Assembly (NCBI RefSeq): GCF_035994945.1 | Contig: NZ_CP108677.1 | Span: forward strand, 6,572,001-6,636,000 | DNA from: Streptomyces sp. NBC_01216 | Lineage (GTDB): Bacteria; Actinomycetota; Actinomycetes; Streptomycetales; Streptomycetaceae | Direction: 5' to 3' | DNA length: 64,000 nucleotides | Shown: positions 1-8,118 of the stretch, one piece after another | How positions within the stretch are numbered: the first letter of the stretch is position 1 | How the letters are laid out: every line of letters starts with the position of its first letter | Program-made: the position numbers and the translations under genes | The notes under the pieces: model-generated | Seen by the model: the letters and a program-made list of their open reading frames with translations, nothing else | Database searches by the model: none | Told to the model about the DNA's origin: nothing

Positions 1-607
1 ACCGGGCCTGGCCCGGACCGCGCCGCCCCACCATGTGCACCGCCCGCACGCGACTGGTGCCGAGTGCCGACAGCGCCCGCTGCGGCACGTCCGTCCCCCA
101 CAGCTCGTCCGGGGCGCGGGCGAGGATCCTGGTGACGTCCACCGCCACGTTCCCGGCCCCGATCACGACCGCCGAACGGGCGTCGAGGCCGAAACCGTCG
201 GTCGCGGCGTCGGGGTGCGCGCTGTACCAGGACACGAACTCGGTGGCCGAGTGGCTGCCCGCCAGGTCCTCGCCGGGCACCCCGAGGCGCCGGTCCCGCG
301 CCGCGCCCACGCAGTACACGACGGCGTGGTAGAGCCCGAGGAGCCGCGCGGGCGCCAGCCCGTGGGCACCGGCCTCCACGTTGCCGAGGAACCTGATCCG
401 CTCGTCCTCCAGGACCGACCGGAGGTTCCGCTGGAGCGACTTGATCTTCTCGTGGTCGGGTGCGACACCGTAGCGCACCAGCCCGAACGGGCAGGGCAGC
501 CGGTCCAGGACGTCCACCCGCACGTCGGGCACCCGCGACTGCCGGACCAGCGCCTGGGCGGTGTAGACCCCGCTGGGCCCGGACCCGACGACAGCGACAC
601 GAAGCAC
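1..607 (-). CDS. FprA-like ferredoxin/adrenodoxin-NADP reductase, C-terminus beyond window
   Basis: Only the N-terminal ~202 residues are in the window; the gene continues past the left edge. The FAD-binding Rossmann motif VAVVGSGPSGVYTA is at residues 4-17, followed by the adrenodoxin-reductase/FprA signature LDRLPCPFGLVRYGVAPDH. A second Rossmann segment, VVIGAGNVAVDVTR, near residue 150 would bind NADP(H). The family passes electrons from NADPH to ferredoxins that serve cytochromes P450 or other oxidoreductases, in the cytoplasm. The GTG at 607 is chosen because GGGAAGGGG lies a few bases upstream and the glycine motif follows at once, as in relatives. No partner ferredoxin is visible. The family call is firm; the physiological partner is unknown. 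Confidence 0.85.
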   Translation of the reverse strand, partial: MLRVAVVGSGPSGVYTAQALVRQSRVPDVRVDVLDRLPCPFGLVRYGVAPDHEKIKSLQRNLRSVLEDERIRFLGNVEAGAHGLAPARLLGLYHAVVYCVGAARDRRLGVPGEDLAGSHSATEFVSWYSAHPDAATDGFGLDARSAVVIGAGNVAVDVTRILARAPDELWGTDVPQRALSALGTSRVRAVHMVGRRGPGQAR

Positions 608-752
608 GCCCGCACCCCTTCCCGCCGCGGTGAGTTCCGCCGAGAGGCTTCCAGCATCGCACTCGGCGGCCTCCCGGGGGAGGGTCCGGACGGCGGCGAC
701 CACCCGTCGGGAGGACGGTGCCCGCGCCACCGTCCGGTGCCCCTCGCCCCTG

Positions 753-926
753 AACGCCTGTCGGGTGGCCTCTGGCCCGGCGGTCACGCCCCGGCGCGCA
801 CACTGCCGGCGCTGCCGACAAGTCCCCGTCGCTCCGCTACAGCGGCACTCCATCCCGGCGCCTTGGAATCGCACGCACCGGACCGTGTCCGTCTGTCGAC
901 CGAAGACCACCCGACAGGCTCTGAGC
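753..926. repeat. Dispersed ~170 bp repeat, full copy A
   Basis: The left end reads GCCTGTCGGGTGGCC (756-770) and the right end, CCACCCGACAGGCTCTGAG, is its inverted copy (908-926). The interior shares TCCCGGCGCCTTGGAATCGC and other blocks with the copies at 12688 and 20457. It lies between fpr (start 607) and the 3' end of the tetR gene (947); its right end is about 20 nt beyond the tetR stop. No ORF of its own, so it looks like a MITE or other non-coding repeat. Confidence 0.8.
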
Positions 927-946
927 GGCACGCGCGTCCGGGCGTC

Positions 947-1579
947 TCACTGCGACGGCGTGAACGGCGGGCCGTCGGGCGGGCCCCCGTCCGGAGGCGT
1001 GCCCAGCTCCCAGTCCAGTCCGTACCGCTGGAACAGTTCCGCGCGCAGCCGGCTCGCCGGCATCGGGGCCCCCGGCAACAGCACCCCGACGACGGCGCCC
1101 ATCAGCAGCGCCCGCAGCAGCGGGTAGTCGGTGTCAGGGTCGGCCGATCCGTATCGCTCCATGGTGTCGCGCAGGAGTGCCGCGAGCCGCTGCTGTTCCG
1201 GGCACCGCACGAAACCCTCGGCCTGGAGGATCAGGGCCATGTGCGTGCGCATCAGTACGGGCCGGTCCACCGCCAGGCCGAGCACCGCGTCGATCGCCCG
1301 GGCCAGTCGTTCCCGGCCGTCCCGCGCACGCGGCTCGCGCTCCAGCGCCTCCTCCAGCGTCAGATGCATCAGCCGGTGCACCGCCGACTGGAGCAGTTGG
1401 CGCTTCCCCGGGAAGTAGTACGAGATCAGCCCGCGCGCCGCACCGGCCCGCTCCGCGATGTCCCCCAGGGTGGTCGCCTCGTAGCCACGCTCCGAGACGA
1501 GTTCGACGGTGGCCTGCAGCAGCCGCTCGCGCGAACGCCGTCGAAGCTCTTCATTGACCGATGCGCTACGCGGGGACAT
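947..1579 (-). CDS. TetR/AcrR family transcriptional regulator
   Basis: 210 residues, the usual size. The N-terminal helix-turn-helix spans about residues 15-60: RLLQATVELVSERGYEATTL, then the recognition part GAARGLISYYFPGKRQLL. The C-terminal part is a variable ligand/dimer domain with a proline/glycine-rich tail. An ATG 33 nt upstream (1612) is also open, but the ATG at 1579 has AGGAG six bases before it and is preferred. It is monocistronic, between a repeat downstream and the PAP2 gene, which reads the same way. TetR proteins are usually small-molecule-responsive repressors; the target here is unknown. Confidence 0.85.
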   Translation of the reverse strand: MSPRSASVNEELRRRSRERLLQATVELVSERGYEATTLGDIAERAGAARGLISYYFPGKRQLLQSAVHRLMHLTLEEALEREPRARDGRERLARAIDAVLGLAVDRPVLMRTHMALILQAEGFVRCPEQQRLAALLRDTMERYGSADPDTDYPLLRALLMGAVVGVLLPGAPMPASRLRAELFQRYGLDWELGTPPDGGPPDGPPFTPSQ

Positions 1580-1708
1580 GCTGGACTCCTGCGTTGACTG
1601 GCTCCCGGCCAATATACTCAGCGCGGTCCGCTGTCGTGCCTTCGTGGCCGGCCGGCGGGGCTGCCGTCTGTTCTGGGCGACGCGGGGGATCGTCCAGAAC
1701 AGGCGGTT

Positions 1709-2362
1709 TCACGCCGTTTCCCCCATTCTCCTCCGCGCCCCCTCCGGGGTCGTCCGGCGGTGGAGGAGGATCGCGACGGCGACGCACGTCCAGCCGAGCA
1801 GCCAGCCCGCGACCACGTCCGAGGGCCAGTGCACGCCCAGGTAGACCCGGGTCCAGCCGACCCCGAGCACCGACATCACGGCCGTCACCGCCACGGCGCC
1901 CCAGCCCCGCCAGGCGTCGCGCCAGTGCAGGGCGAGCACCCACAGCAGCAGCCCGCAGCAGACCGTCGCCGTCATGGCGTGCCCCGAGGGGAACGACGCG
2001 TAGTGCGCCGAGTCGACCGGATCCGGCCAGTTCGGCCGGGGACGTCCGACCGCCGCCTTCAGACCCTGCTCCAGCCCCGCCGCGAACACGGTGGTCACCG
2101 CCGGCCACAGGGCGAGGCGTCGCTCCCCGCGCCACCACAGCACCACCACCGCCACGGCGATCAGACCGCGCATCGTCCACGGGTCCCACACCCAGTCGGT
2201 GAGGATCCGGTTGGCATGGGTGAATCCGGGCATCACCACCGCGCTGCGATGCAGCGCCTCGCCGACCGAACGGTCCAGCGAGACCAGCGGCGACCAGCCC
2301 ACGGCCACCAGGGCCAGCAGTAGCAGGGCCAGGGCACCGGAGAGCACGGCGGAGAAACGCAT
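1709..2362 (-). CDS. PAP2-family membrane phosphatase
   Basis: 217 residues with an N-terminal membrane helix and several more. The three phosphatase motifs are visible: KAAVGRPRP (motif 1), FPSGHAMT (motif 2, catalytic His) and TRVYLGVHWPSDV (motif 3). PAP2 enzymes dephosphorylate lipid phosphates such as phosphatidate or undecaprenyl pyrophosphate with the active site facing outwards. The start MRFSAVL at 2362 follows the arginine/aspartate context of relatives; longer in-frame extensions run through the M56 gene region and are artefacts. The gene follows the M56 peptidase by 65 nt on the same strand, so co-transcription is possible. The substrate cannot be told from sequence. Confidence 0.88.
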   Translation of the reverse strand: MRFSAVLSGALALLLLALVAVGWSPLVSLDRSVGEALHRSAVVMPGFTHANRILTDWVWDPWTMRGLIAVAVVVLWWRGERRLALWPAVTTVFAAGLEQGLKAAVGRPRPNWPDPVDSAHYASFPSGHAMTATVCCGLLLWVLALHWRDAWRGWGAVAVTAVMSVLGVGWTRVYLGVHWPSDVVAGWLLGWTCVAVAILLHRRTTPEGARRRMGETA

Positions 2363-2427
2363 GCGCCGATCCTCGCCGATTCTCGCCGACCTGGCCGCCG
2401 AACGGGGCGAACCGTCGGCCGAGGCGG

Positions 2428-3363
2428 CTAACCGAGCGCCCGCAGCGCAGGCACGAAGGCGATGAGGAGCGGCACCACCGGCACCAGCGCCGCCGCCGCA
2501 GTCAACCGCAGCCGCCGTCCCGCCGTGAACCGCGGCGCCGCCCTCAGCAGCCGGTCCACCCGGCGGGGCAGATCCGCGTCCGGCGCGGGCCCCGGCCCGA
2601 ACACCCCGCGGTCCTCGTTGAGTTCCACCAGGGCCAGCGCGATCGTCAGCCGTCCGAACCGCCGTGAGGCGACGTCGTCCGCGGCGAGTTCCACCAGGCG
2701 GTGCATCTCGTCCCGGAAGGCCGCGAAGACCGGGATTCCCGGGAAGCCCGCCGCGAGCGCCCCCGAGCAGTGCAGCAGCCAGTCGTGGCGCGCGCGGGCG
2801 TGTCCCTGCTCGTGCGCCAGGATGGCGTCCAGTTGGCTGCCCTTCAGCCGACGCAGCGCGGCCGTCGTGACGACCAGCCGCGGCGTGGCACCCGGCAGCC
2901 ACCAGGCGTCCGAACGTTCGCCCTCCAGCACGACGAGCCGCTCCCCACCGGGCTCCTCGCCGGGCAACAGCGGGGAACGGCGCAGGAGTTCACCGCGGCG
3001 TCGGCGTCGGCGGGCCCTGGCCCGGCCGATCTCGCGGCCGAGCATCGCGCCCGTCCACAGGCCACCACAGGCGAGGACGACCGCGAGCGCGGCCGACCAG
3101 GGCTGATGCGTGCCCAGTTCGTATGCCTCCAGCACCCCGTGCGGCGCGGGCGCGAAGACACGGCCCCGTACGGCCTGCCAGGCCGCCGCCGCGCTGAACG
3201 TCATCGACAGCGCGAAACTCAGCAGCACCGCGGCCACCACGCACTGCCACACCCACAGCGCCACCACCGGCTCGCGCTCCGCCCAGTCCGACCGCGACAG
3301 CAGCCGAGGGGCCACGACGGCGGTCAGGACGCCGAGCGCGAGCAACGCGAGGGAGACCAACAT
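2428..3363 (-). CDS. M56-family integral membrane zinc metallopeptidase (BlaR1/MecR1-like)
   Basis: 311 residues. Three N-terminal hydrophobic segments (about 1-20, 37-60, 90-112) and one at the C-terminus surround a cytosolic peptidase domain. The zinc motif HEQGH with a following HD is at about residues 184-192, and a third ligand is likely in ELAADDVA. Family members relay beta-lactam or other envelope signals by cleaving a BlaI-type repressor. No blaI-like gene is adjacent here, which is unusual. The start at 3363 is supported by a TAGGCT box six bases before the ATG, which points to a leaderless mRNA. Confidence 0.85.
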   Translation of the reverse strand: MLVSLALLALGVLTAVVAPRLLSRSDWAEREPVVALWVWQCVVAAVLLSFALSMTFSAAAAWQAVRGRVFAPAPHGVLEAYELGTHQPWSAALAVVLACGGLWTGAMLGREIGRARARRRRRRGELLRRSPLLPGEEPGGERLVVLEGERSDAWWLPGATPRLVVTTAALRRLKGSQLDAILAHEQGHARARHDWLLHCSGALAAGFPGIPVFAAFRDEMHRLVELAADDVASRRFGRLTIALALVELNEDRGVFGPGPAPDADLPRRVDRLLRAAPRFTAGRRLRLTAAAALVPVVPLLIAFVPALRALG

Positions 3364-3369
3364 GGCGCC

Positions 3370-3375
3370 AGCCTA
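3370..3375 (-). promoter_or_regulatory. -10 box of a leaderless promoter for the M56 gene
   Basis: TAGGCT (minus strand) is followed by GGCGCC and then the ATG at 3363. A further 35 bp upstream lies a 12 bp palindrome, CGTCAAGTGACG (3410-3421), which could be an operator. Confidence 0.5.
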
Positions 3376-3474
3376 TGAGGGCCGTACGACGCGGGGGTAT
3401 GCCCACGCGCGTCAAGTGACGTACGCCACGGCACCACCCGGGCCCGCGGCTACCCGGGCGCCGGGCCGGGCCCT

Positions 3475-3513
3475 CGGAGCCTGTCGGGTGGCCTTCGGCC
3501 GTCAGGCCCTCAG
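3475..3513. repeat. Dispersed repeat, shortened copy D
   Basis: Both ends of the repeat are fused with almost no interior: GAGCCTGTCGGGTGGCC, then TTCGGCC, then GTCAGGCCCTCAG. On the minus strand its end supplies the TGA (3510-3512) that ends the DUF5134 gene. Confidence 0.65.
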
Positions 3514-4097
3514 AGCGTCACCAGCATCGCCACCATCGCCAGCGCCATCGACAGGCGGCACACCAGGACGAGTTCGGCCCGCTCACTCCACCGCGGCGGC
3601 GTGGTGGCCACCCGTGCCGTCACAGCGGCCGCCGGTGCCGTCACGGGCACCAGGCGGGACCCCGCGCGCAGGACGTACGCGGTGTAGTAGACGAGCAGCG
3701 CGGCCGTCAGCGACGGGACCCCGCCGACGGCCCCGGCCGCGTGCCCCCCGTGTCCCGCGTGTCCGCCGCCGGCCATCGCCACGGCCATGTAGACCATCGC
3801 ACCCGAGCCCACCAGATGGTGCAGATGGTGGCCGCCGCCGCGGGCGGCGGGCAGCCCGCGCAGCGCTGCGGCACCGAACACCGCGGCATACACCGCCCAG
3901 CCCCAGGCCGGTGGGGTGAGCACCGCGGCCGGCAGCGCCATCGACGCCATTCCGAAGGCCATCACGGCCTCGCTTCCCGCGGTCCGGCGTTCCCCGCCCG
4001 CCCGCCCGCGCCGGCGCAGCAGGCAGTAGGTCCCGCTCGTCGCGCACAGCGCCACCATCGTCCACGCCGGCCACACGGCCCATGCCGCTCCGTGCAC
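3510..4097 (-). CDS. DUF5134-like multi-pass membrane protein
   Basis: 195 residues with about five hydrophobic helices. The middle is histidine-rich (HHLHHLVGS, then GGGHAGHGGHA), as in DUF5134 proteins of actinobacteria. The function of the family is unknown; the His clusters could bind metal, which is only an inference. The GTG at 4097 is chosen because GGGAGG lies six bases upstream; the longer frame to 4211 adds an Arg/Pro-rich stretch without membrane character. Its stop codon lies in repeat copy D. It is divergent from the GNAT gene. Confidence 0.65.
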   Translation of the reverse strand: MHGAAWAVWPAWTMVALCATSGTYCLLRRRGRAGGERRTAGSEAVMAFGMASMALPAAVLTPPAWGWAVYAAVFGAAALRGLPAARGGGHHLHHLVGSGAMVYMAVAMAGGGHAGHGGHAAGAVGGVPSLTAALLVYYTAYVLRAGSRLVPVTAPAAAVTARVATTPPRWSERAELVLVCRLSMALAMVAMLVTL

Positions 4098-4212
4098 CGC
4101 ACACCTCCCGTTCGACGGCGCCACTCGGCTCCCGGTGCATGCCCGGCCTCGCGGGGGTGCACGCGAGCGCAGAGGCGCGCAGGGGCGTACGAGGGGGAGT
4201 GCGGCGCTCACG

Positions 4213-4218
4213 TTAGGC
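4213..4218 (+). promoter_or_regulatory. -10 box of the GNAT gene promoter
   Basis: TAGGCT, about 55 nt before the GNAT start, is a Streptomyces -10 type hexamer. It implies a 5' UTR of roughly 45 nt containing the GAGGGGAG ribosome binding site. Confidence 0.4.
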
Positions 4219-4272
4219 TCGGGGCGATCGCCTTCACCGATCGATCAGCGCCCCGAGGGGAGACCGAACACC

Positions 4273-4824
4273 ATGGACACCGCCGCGCCCCAGGACACCG
4301 GCCGCATCACCTACCGCGACGCGGTCGAGGACGACATCCCTGTGCTCGTGCCGCTCGTCGAGTCGGCCTACCGCGGCGATTCCAGCCGTACCGGCTGGAC
4401 CACGGAGGCGGACATCCTCCAGGGCCGGCGCACCGACGCGGAGGGCGTGCGTGCCGTCATCGCCACCGAGGGCAGCCGGATGATGGTGGTCGAGCGGGAC
4501 GGGCAGGTCATCGCCTGCTGCCAGCTCGAGCACCGCGGTGAAGCGGCCTACTTCGGAATGTTCGCGGTCCGGCCGGCGCTCCAGGGCGGCGGGCTCGGCC
4601 GGCTCATCATCACGGAGGCGGAGCGACGGGTGCGCGAGGTCTGGGGCGTGCGCGAGATGCACATGACGGTGATCTCGGTGCGCGAGGAGCTGATCGCCTG
4701 GTACGAACGGCGCGGCTACCGCCGGACCGGCCGGATGAGCCCTTTCCCTTACGGTGACGAGCGTTTCGGCATCCCGCAGCGGGACGACCTCCGGTTCGAG
4801 CTCCTGGTGAAGGAACTGACGTAG
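4273..4824 (+). CDS. GNAT-family N-acetyltransferase
   Basis: 183 residues. The fold is recognisable from RDAVEDDIPVLVPLVESAYRG at the start, the acetyl-CoA binding motif with FAVRPALQGGGLGRLI at about residues 98-113, and the C-terminal WYERRGYRRTG. Family members transfer an acetyl group from acetyl-CoA to an amine; the acceptor is unknown. The ATG is preceded by GAGGGGAG about ten bases upstream. It stands alone, with the convergent glycerophosphodiesterase 36 nt downstream. Confidence 0.85.
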   Translation: MDTAAPQDTGRITYRDAVEDDIPVLVPLVESAYRGDSSRTGWTTEADILQGRRTDAEGVRAVIATEGSRMMVVERDGQVIACCQLEHRGEAAYFGMFAVRPALQGGGLGRLIITEAERRVREVWGVREMHMTVISVREELIAWYERRGYRRTGRMSPFPYGDERFGIPQRDDLRFELLVKELT

Positions 4825-4860
4825 GCCCATGGGCGGCGACTGCCGGGAGACGGACCGTCC

Positions 4861-5544
4861 TCAGGCGGTGAAGCGGCCGGTGCGGCGGATCTCCGGGTAG
4901 TCGGTCGTCGCGCCGTCGAGCTCCAGCGCCCGGGCCAGCCTCAGCTGCTCCTGGGTGTTCACCACCCATCCGATCACCCGCAGCCCCTCGGCGTGCGCCC
5001 GCTCGACGGTGTCCAGGGTCAGGTGCCGGATGTTGAGGACCAGGGTCCCGGCGCCGACCGCGAGGGCGCGCCGCACGACGTCGTCGCCCCAGCGGTCCGC
5101 CACCAGGGCCGTACGGACCCCGGGCACCAGACGGGCGGTCTCGGCGATCGCCTCGTCGTGGAAGGACAGGACCTCCACCCGCGCGGCCAGTCCGCGCCGG
5201 TTCAGTACGCCGGCGAGCGCCTGGGCCGCCGCCGCGTCCTTGATCTCCGCCTGGAGGGGTGCCCGCACCGCGTCCAGGACCTCCTCGAAGACCGGGACGC
5301 GCTCCCCGTCGCCGGCGTCCAGCTCTCGCAGCTCGGCGAGGGTCCGCGCGGCGATCGGGCCGCTCCCGTCGGTGGTGCGGTCGACGTCCGCGTCGTGCAT
5401 GACGACGAGGGCGCCGTCCTTGCTCAGGTGGAGGTCCAGTTCGATGGCGTCCATCCCGGCCTGCTCCGCCCGGACGAACGAGCGCAGGGTGTTCTCGGGT
5501 TCGACGCCCATGACTCCGCGGTGACCGATGGTGAGGAAAGTCAA
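4861..5544 (-). CDS. Glycerophosphodiester phosphodiesterase
   Basis: 227 residues, a minimal GDPD TIM barrel. Catalytic and metal-binding motifs are in order: HRG at residue 8, ENT at 17, the ELDLH strand around 35 and MHDADVDRTTDG around 49-60, then EIK near 99 and WVVNT near 193. It hydrolyses glycerophosphodiesters to glycerol-3-phosphate and an alcohol. There is no signal peptide, so it is probably cytoplasmic. The start appears to be a TTG (5544), because the only alternatives would lose the HRG motif. It is divergent from the DUF6421 operon, with about 380 bp between. Confidence 0.88.
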   Translation of the reverse strand: MTFLTIGHRGVMGVEPENTLRSFVRAEQAGMDAIELDLHLSKDGALVVMHDADVDRTTDGSGPIAARTLAELRELDAGDGERVPVFEEVLDAVRAPLQAEIKDAAAAQALAGVLNRRGLAARVEVLSFHDEAIAETARLVPGVRTALVADRWGDDVVRRALAVGAGTLVLNIRHLTLDTVERAHAEGLRVIGWVVNTQEQLRLARALELDGATTDYPEIRRTGRFTA

Positions 5545-5926
5545 GATCCACTCGCTTCCGTCGATGTCCGGGACCTGGGCCCTCCGGGCGCCCGGTGCGG
5601 CTCGTGGCGCAGCCTAACGGCTGGACACGAAGAGGTCAGCGCACGTGCGGGTGTCGCGGGCGCGGGTCGCATCGGCGTGGACGCCCCCGCCGCCCGGGGT
5701 GGCGGGGGTGGGTGTTCCGGCGTGTTCCGTCGCTGCCCGAGTCGCCCTCGGGTCGCTCCGGCACCGGGCCAGGTCGGGGGATGCGTTGGCTTCGAAGCAT
5801 CAGGACAGGAAAAACAGCGGTGATCAGGGGGGTGTCGCAGGATATTTTCTCTCGCCCCCTCTTGTGGGAGGGAAGCGTGGATGGTTACGGTGTCTTGACG
5901 CGAGGTTCTCCTGTGGAGGAAGAGGC
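5545..5926. other. Divergent intergenic region upstream of the DUF6421 operon
   Basis: 382 bp with no credible gene. The right third is unusually AT-rich for this genome (around 5841-5850, ATATTTTCTC) and probably carries the operon promoter. I could not define -35/-10 boxes or an operator with confidence. Confidence 0.4.
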
Positions 5927-7333
5927 ATGACGGAAATTCTTGTGCAGGACGTGACCGGTGGGGAGATATCCGCCGCAGCGCCGGTGATCGACCACCCTGC
6001 CTGGCCCGAGCTCAAGGGTGCCGTGGAGGAGATCCGCCCCTGGCAGGACGCCGACGGCTCCATCGACTTCGACGCCGAGGGGGCCCCGCCCCGCGAGGTC
6101 GCCGCCCGCGCCGTCGACCGGGTCGCCCACGCGGTCGAGCGGCTCTCCCCGCTGCTCCCGCATGACGCCGCCTACCACCGCGCGCTCGTCGCCGACCTGC
6201 GCAAGTGGGCGGAGGACGGCTTCGGCGTGCCGGACTTCCTCGACTCGCTCCTGGCCTTCCAGCCGGCGGCCGGCCGCGCGGACGGGCTCCAGCACCTGGC
6301 GCTCTTCCCCATGTACACGCAGAACGGCAACCCGGACCGCAACTTCGAGGCCGTCGTGCTGCGCATGGTGTGGCCGGAGTGGCTCTCCGAGCTGGAGCGC
6401 ACCCGCTACGACAACCCGCTGTTCTGTGGCATCACCTTCGAGGACTTCACCCCGGGGTACGACACCCACTCCGCGGTCCTCTTCCCCGAGACCATCGCCG
6501 TGCGCGAGGCTCCCGAGCGCTTCAGCTGGGGCGGGATCTTCTGCGACCGCGAGGCCGCCCGCTTCCGCAAGGTCACCGAGGCGGCCGTCGACATCCTCGG
6601 CATCGAGCTGCCCGAGGACATCGCCGCCATGGTCGACGACCAGAAGCGCTGCGAGCAGGCGTTCGTGCTGTGGGACATGGTCCACGACCGCACCCACAGC
6701 CACGGTGACCTGCCCTTCGACCCCTTCATGATCAAGCAGCGCCAGCCGTTCTGGATGTACGGTCTCGAGGAGCTGCGCTGCGACCTCACCGCCTTCAAGG
6801 AGGCCGTGAAGCTGGAGGCCGAGGGCAACGCCCACGGCCGCGACGTGCAGTACGCCGTCCTCTTCGACCGGATGTTCCGCTTCCCGGTCTCCGGCGACCG
6901 CAACCGCAACTACGACGGCCTGGGCGGCCAGCTCCTCTTCGCGTACCTCCACCGTCACGATGTGGTCCGCTGGACGGACAACACGCTGAAGATCGACTGG
7001 CAGCGTGCCCCCGAGGTCACCAACCAGCTCTGTGCCGAGATCGAGAAGCTGTACCGCGACGGCATCGACCGCCCCAAGCTGGTCCACTGGTTCGCCGCGT
7101 ACGAACTGGTCTCCACCTACCTCGCCCCCCACCCCGGCTCCCGCTGGGCGAAGGGCCCGGACGCCCTGGACCTGAACCTCCCGCCCCGCAAGCTCGTCGA
7201 CGACGTGCTTCCGGACGAGTTTCCGCTCAGCATGTTCTATGAGGCACTGTCCAAGAAGCTGAAGGGCGTGATCGCCTCCACCAAGGGCATCACCGCCACC
7301 GCAGCGTCCCAGGACGGGCAGGCTGCCGCGTGA
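5927..7333 (+). CDS. DUF6421 family protein
   Basis: 468 residues, soluble, no signal peptide or membrane helix. It matches the actinobacterial family DUF6421, whose function is unknown. The sequence is rich in His/Asp/Trp motifs that look enzymatic, such as DMVHDRTHSHGDLPFDPFM near residue 255 and FAYLHRHDVVRWTDN near 345, which might bind metal; this is only an impression. The ATG at 5927 has GTGGAGGAAG about six bases upstream. Its TGA overlaps or directly precedes the dehydrogenase gene, and the aldolase-like gene then overlaps that one, so the three are almost certainly co-transcribed and probably act on one substrate. Confidence 0.8.
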   Translation: MTEILVQDVTGGEISAAAPVIDHPAWPELKGAVEEIRPWQDADGSIDFDAEGAPPREVAARAVDRVAHAVERLSPLLPHDAAYHRALVADLRKWAEDGFGVPDFLDSLLAFQPAAGRADGLQHLALFPMYTQNGNPDRNFEAVVLRMVWPEWLSELERTRYDNPLFCGITFEDFTPGYDTHSAVLFPETIAVREAPERFSWGGIFCDREAARFRKVTEAAVDILGIELPEDIAAMVDDQKRCEQAFVLWDMVHDRTHSHGDLPFDPFMIKQRQPFWMYGLEELRCDLTAFKEAVKLEAEGNAHGRDVQYAVLFDRMFRFPVSGDRNRNYDGLGGQLLFAYLHRHDVVRWTDNTLKIDWQRAPEVTNQLCAEIEKLYRDGIDRPKLVHWFAAYELVSTYLAPHPGSRWAKGPDALDLNLPPRKLVDDVLPDEFPLSMFYEALSKKLKGVIASTKGITATAASQDGQAAA

Positions 7334-7359
7334 ACTCAGTCACGGAGGAGGCGACGAAC

Positions 7360-8118
7360 ATGAACGGCAACGGGAACGGCGGAGTGCTCGACGGGGCCGT
7401 CATCGCGGTCGCGGGAGCGGCCGGCCCCGCCGGCCGGGCGACCTTGATGCGCCTCGCCGAGGCCGGAGCGACGGTCGTCGCCGCGGACGCGGACCCCGCC
7501 CGTCTGGCCGAGGCGGTCGACGCCGCCCGCTACGCCCACGGCGGCGCCACCGTCATCGGCGACACCGTCGACCTCTTCGACCTGGGCGCGGCCCGCCAGT
7601 GGGCCGACAAGACGGAGAAGGAGTTCGGCCGGATCGACGGGCTCGTCCATCTCGTCGGCGGCTGGCGCGGCAGTTCCACCTTCGCGGAGACCGAGCTGGC
7701 CGACTGGGCCTTCCTCGAGAAGCTGCTGATCCGTACGGTCCAGTCCACCTCGCTCGCCTTCCACGCGCCGCTGCTCCGCAGCGACCGGGGCCGTTATGTG
7801 CTCATCAGCGCTTCGGGAGCCTCCAAGCCCACCGCCGGCAACGCCGCCTACTCGGCGGCCAAGGCGGCGGCCGAGGCATGGACCCTCGCGATGGGCGACG
7901 ACTTCCGCAAGGCGGGGGGCGAGGGGGACATCAGCACGGCGGCTGCGATCCTGGTGGTCAAGGCACTGGTGCACGACGCGATGCGCGCCGAGCGCCCCCA
8001 TGCGAAGTTCGCGGGCTTCACCGACGTCAAGGATCTGGCCGATGCCATCGCCGGCGTCTGGGACCGGCCCGCACAGGAAGTGAATGGACAGCGTCTGTGG
8101 CTGACCCCCAAGCCGTGA
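7360..8118 (+). CDS. Short-chain dehydrogenase/reductase (SDR)
   Basis: 252 residues. The cofactor loop is degenerate, VAVAGAAGPAGRAT instead of TGxxxGIG, followed by the acidic AADADP, which suits NAD(H). The active site Ser is in VLISASGAS and the catalytic pair is Y-x-x-x-K in AYSAAKAA near residue 169. The ATG at 7360 has GGAGGAGG eight bases upstream; a GTG at 7330 overlapping the previous stop is also open and would add ten residues. It is the middle gene of the DUF6421 operon. The substrate is unknown. Confidence 0.85.
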   Translation: MNGNGNGGVLDGAVIAVAGAAGPAGRATLMRLAEAGATVVAADADPARLAEAVDAARYAHGGATVIGDTVDLFDLGAARQWADKTEKEFGRIDGLVHLVGGWRGSSTFAETELADWAFLEKLLIRTVQSTSLAFHAPLLRSDRGRYVLISASGASKPTAGNAAYSAAKAAAEAWTLAMGDDFRKAGGEGDISTAAAILVVKALVHDAMRAERPHAKFAGFTDVKDLADAIAGVWDRPAQEVNGQRLWLTPKP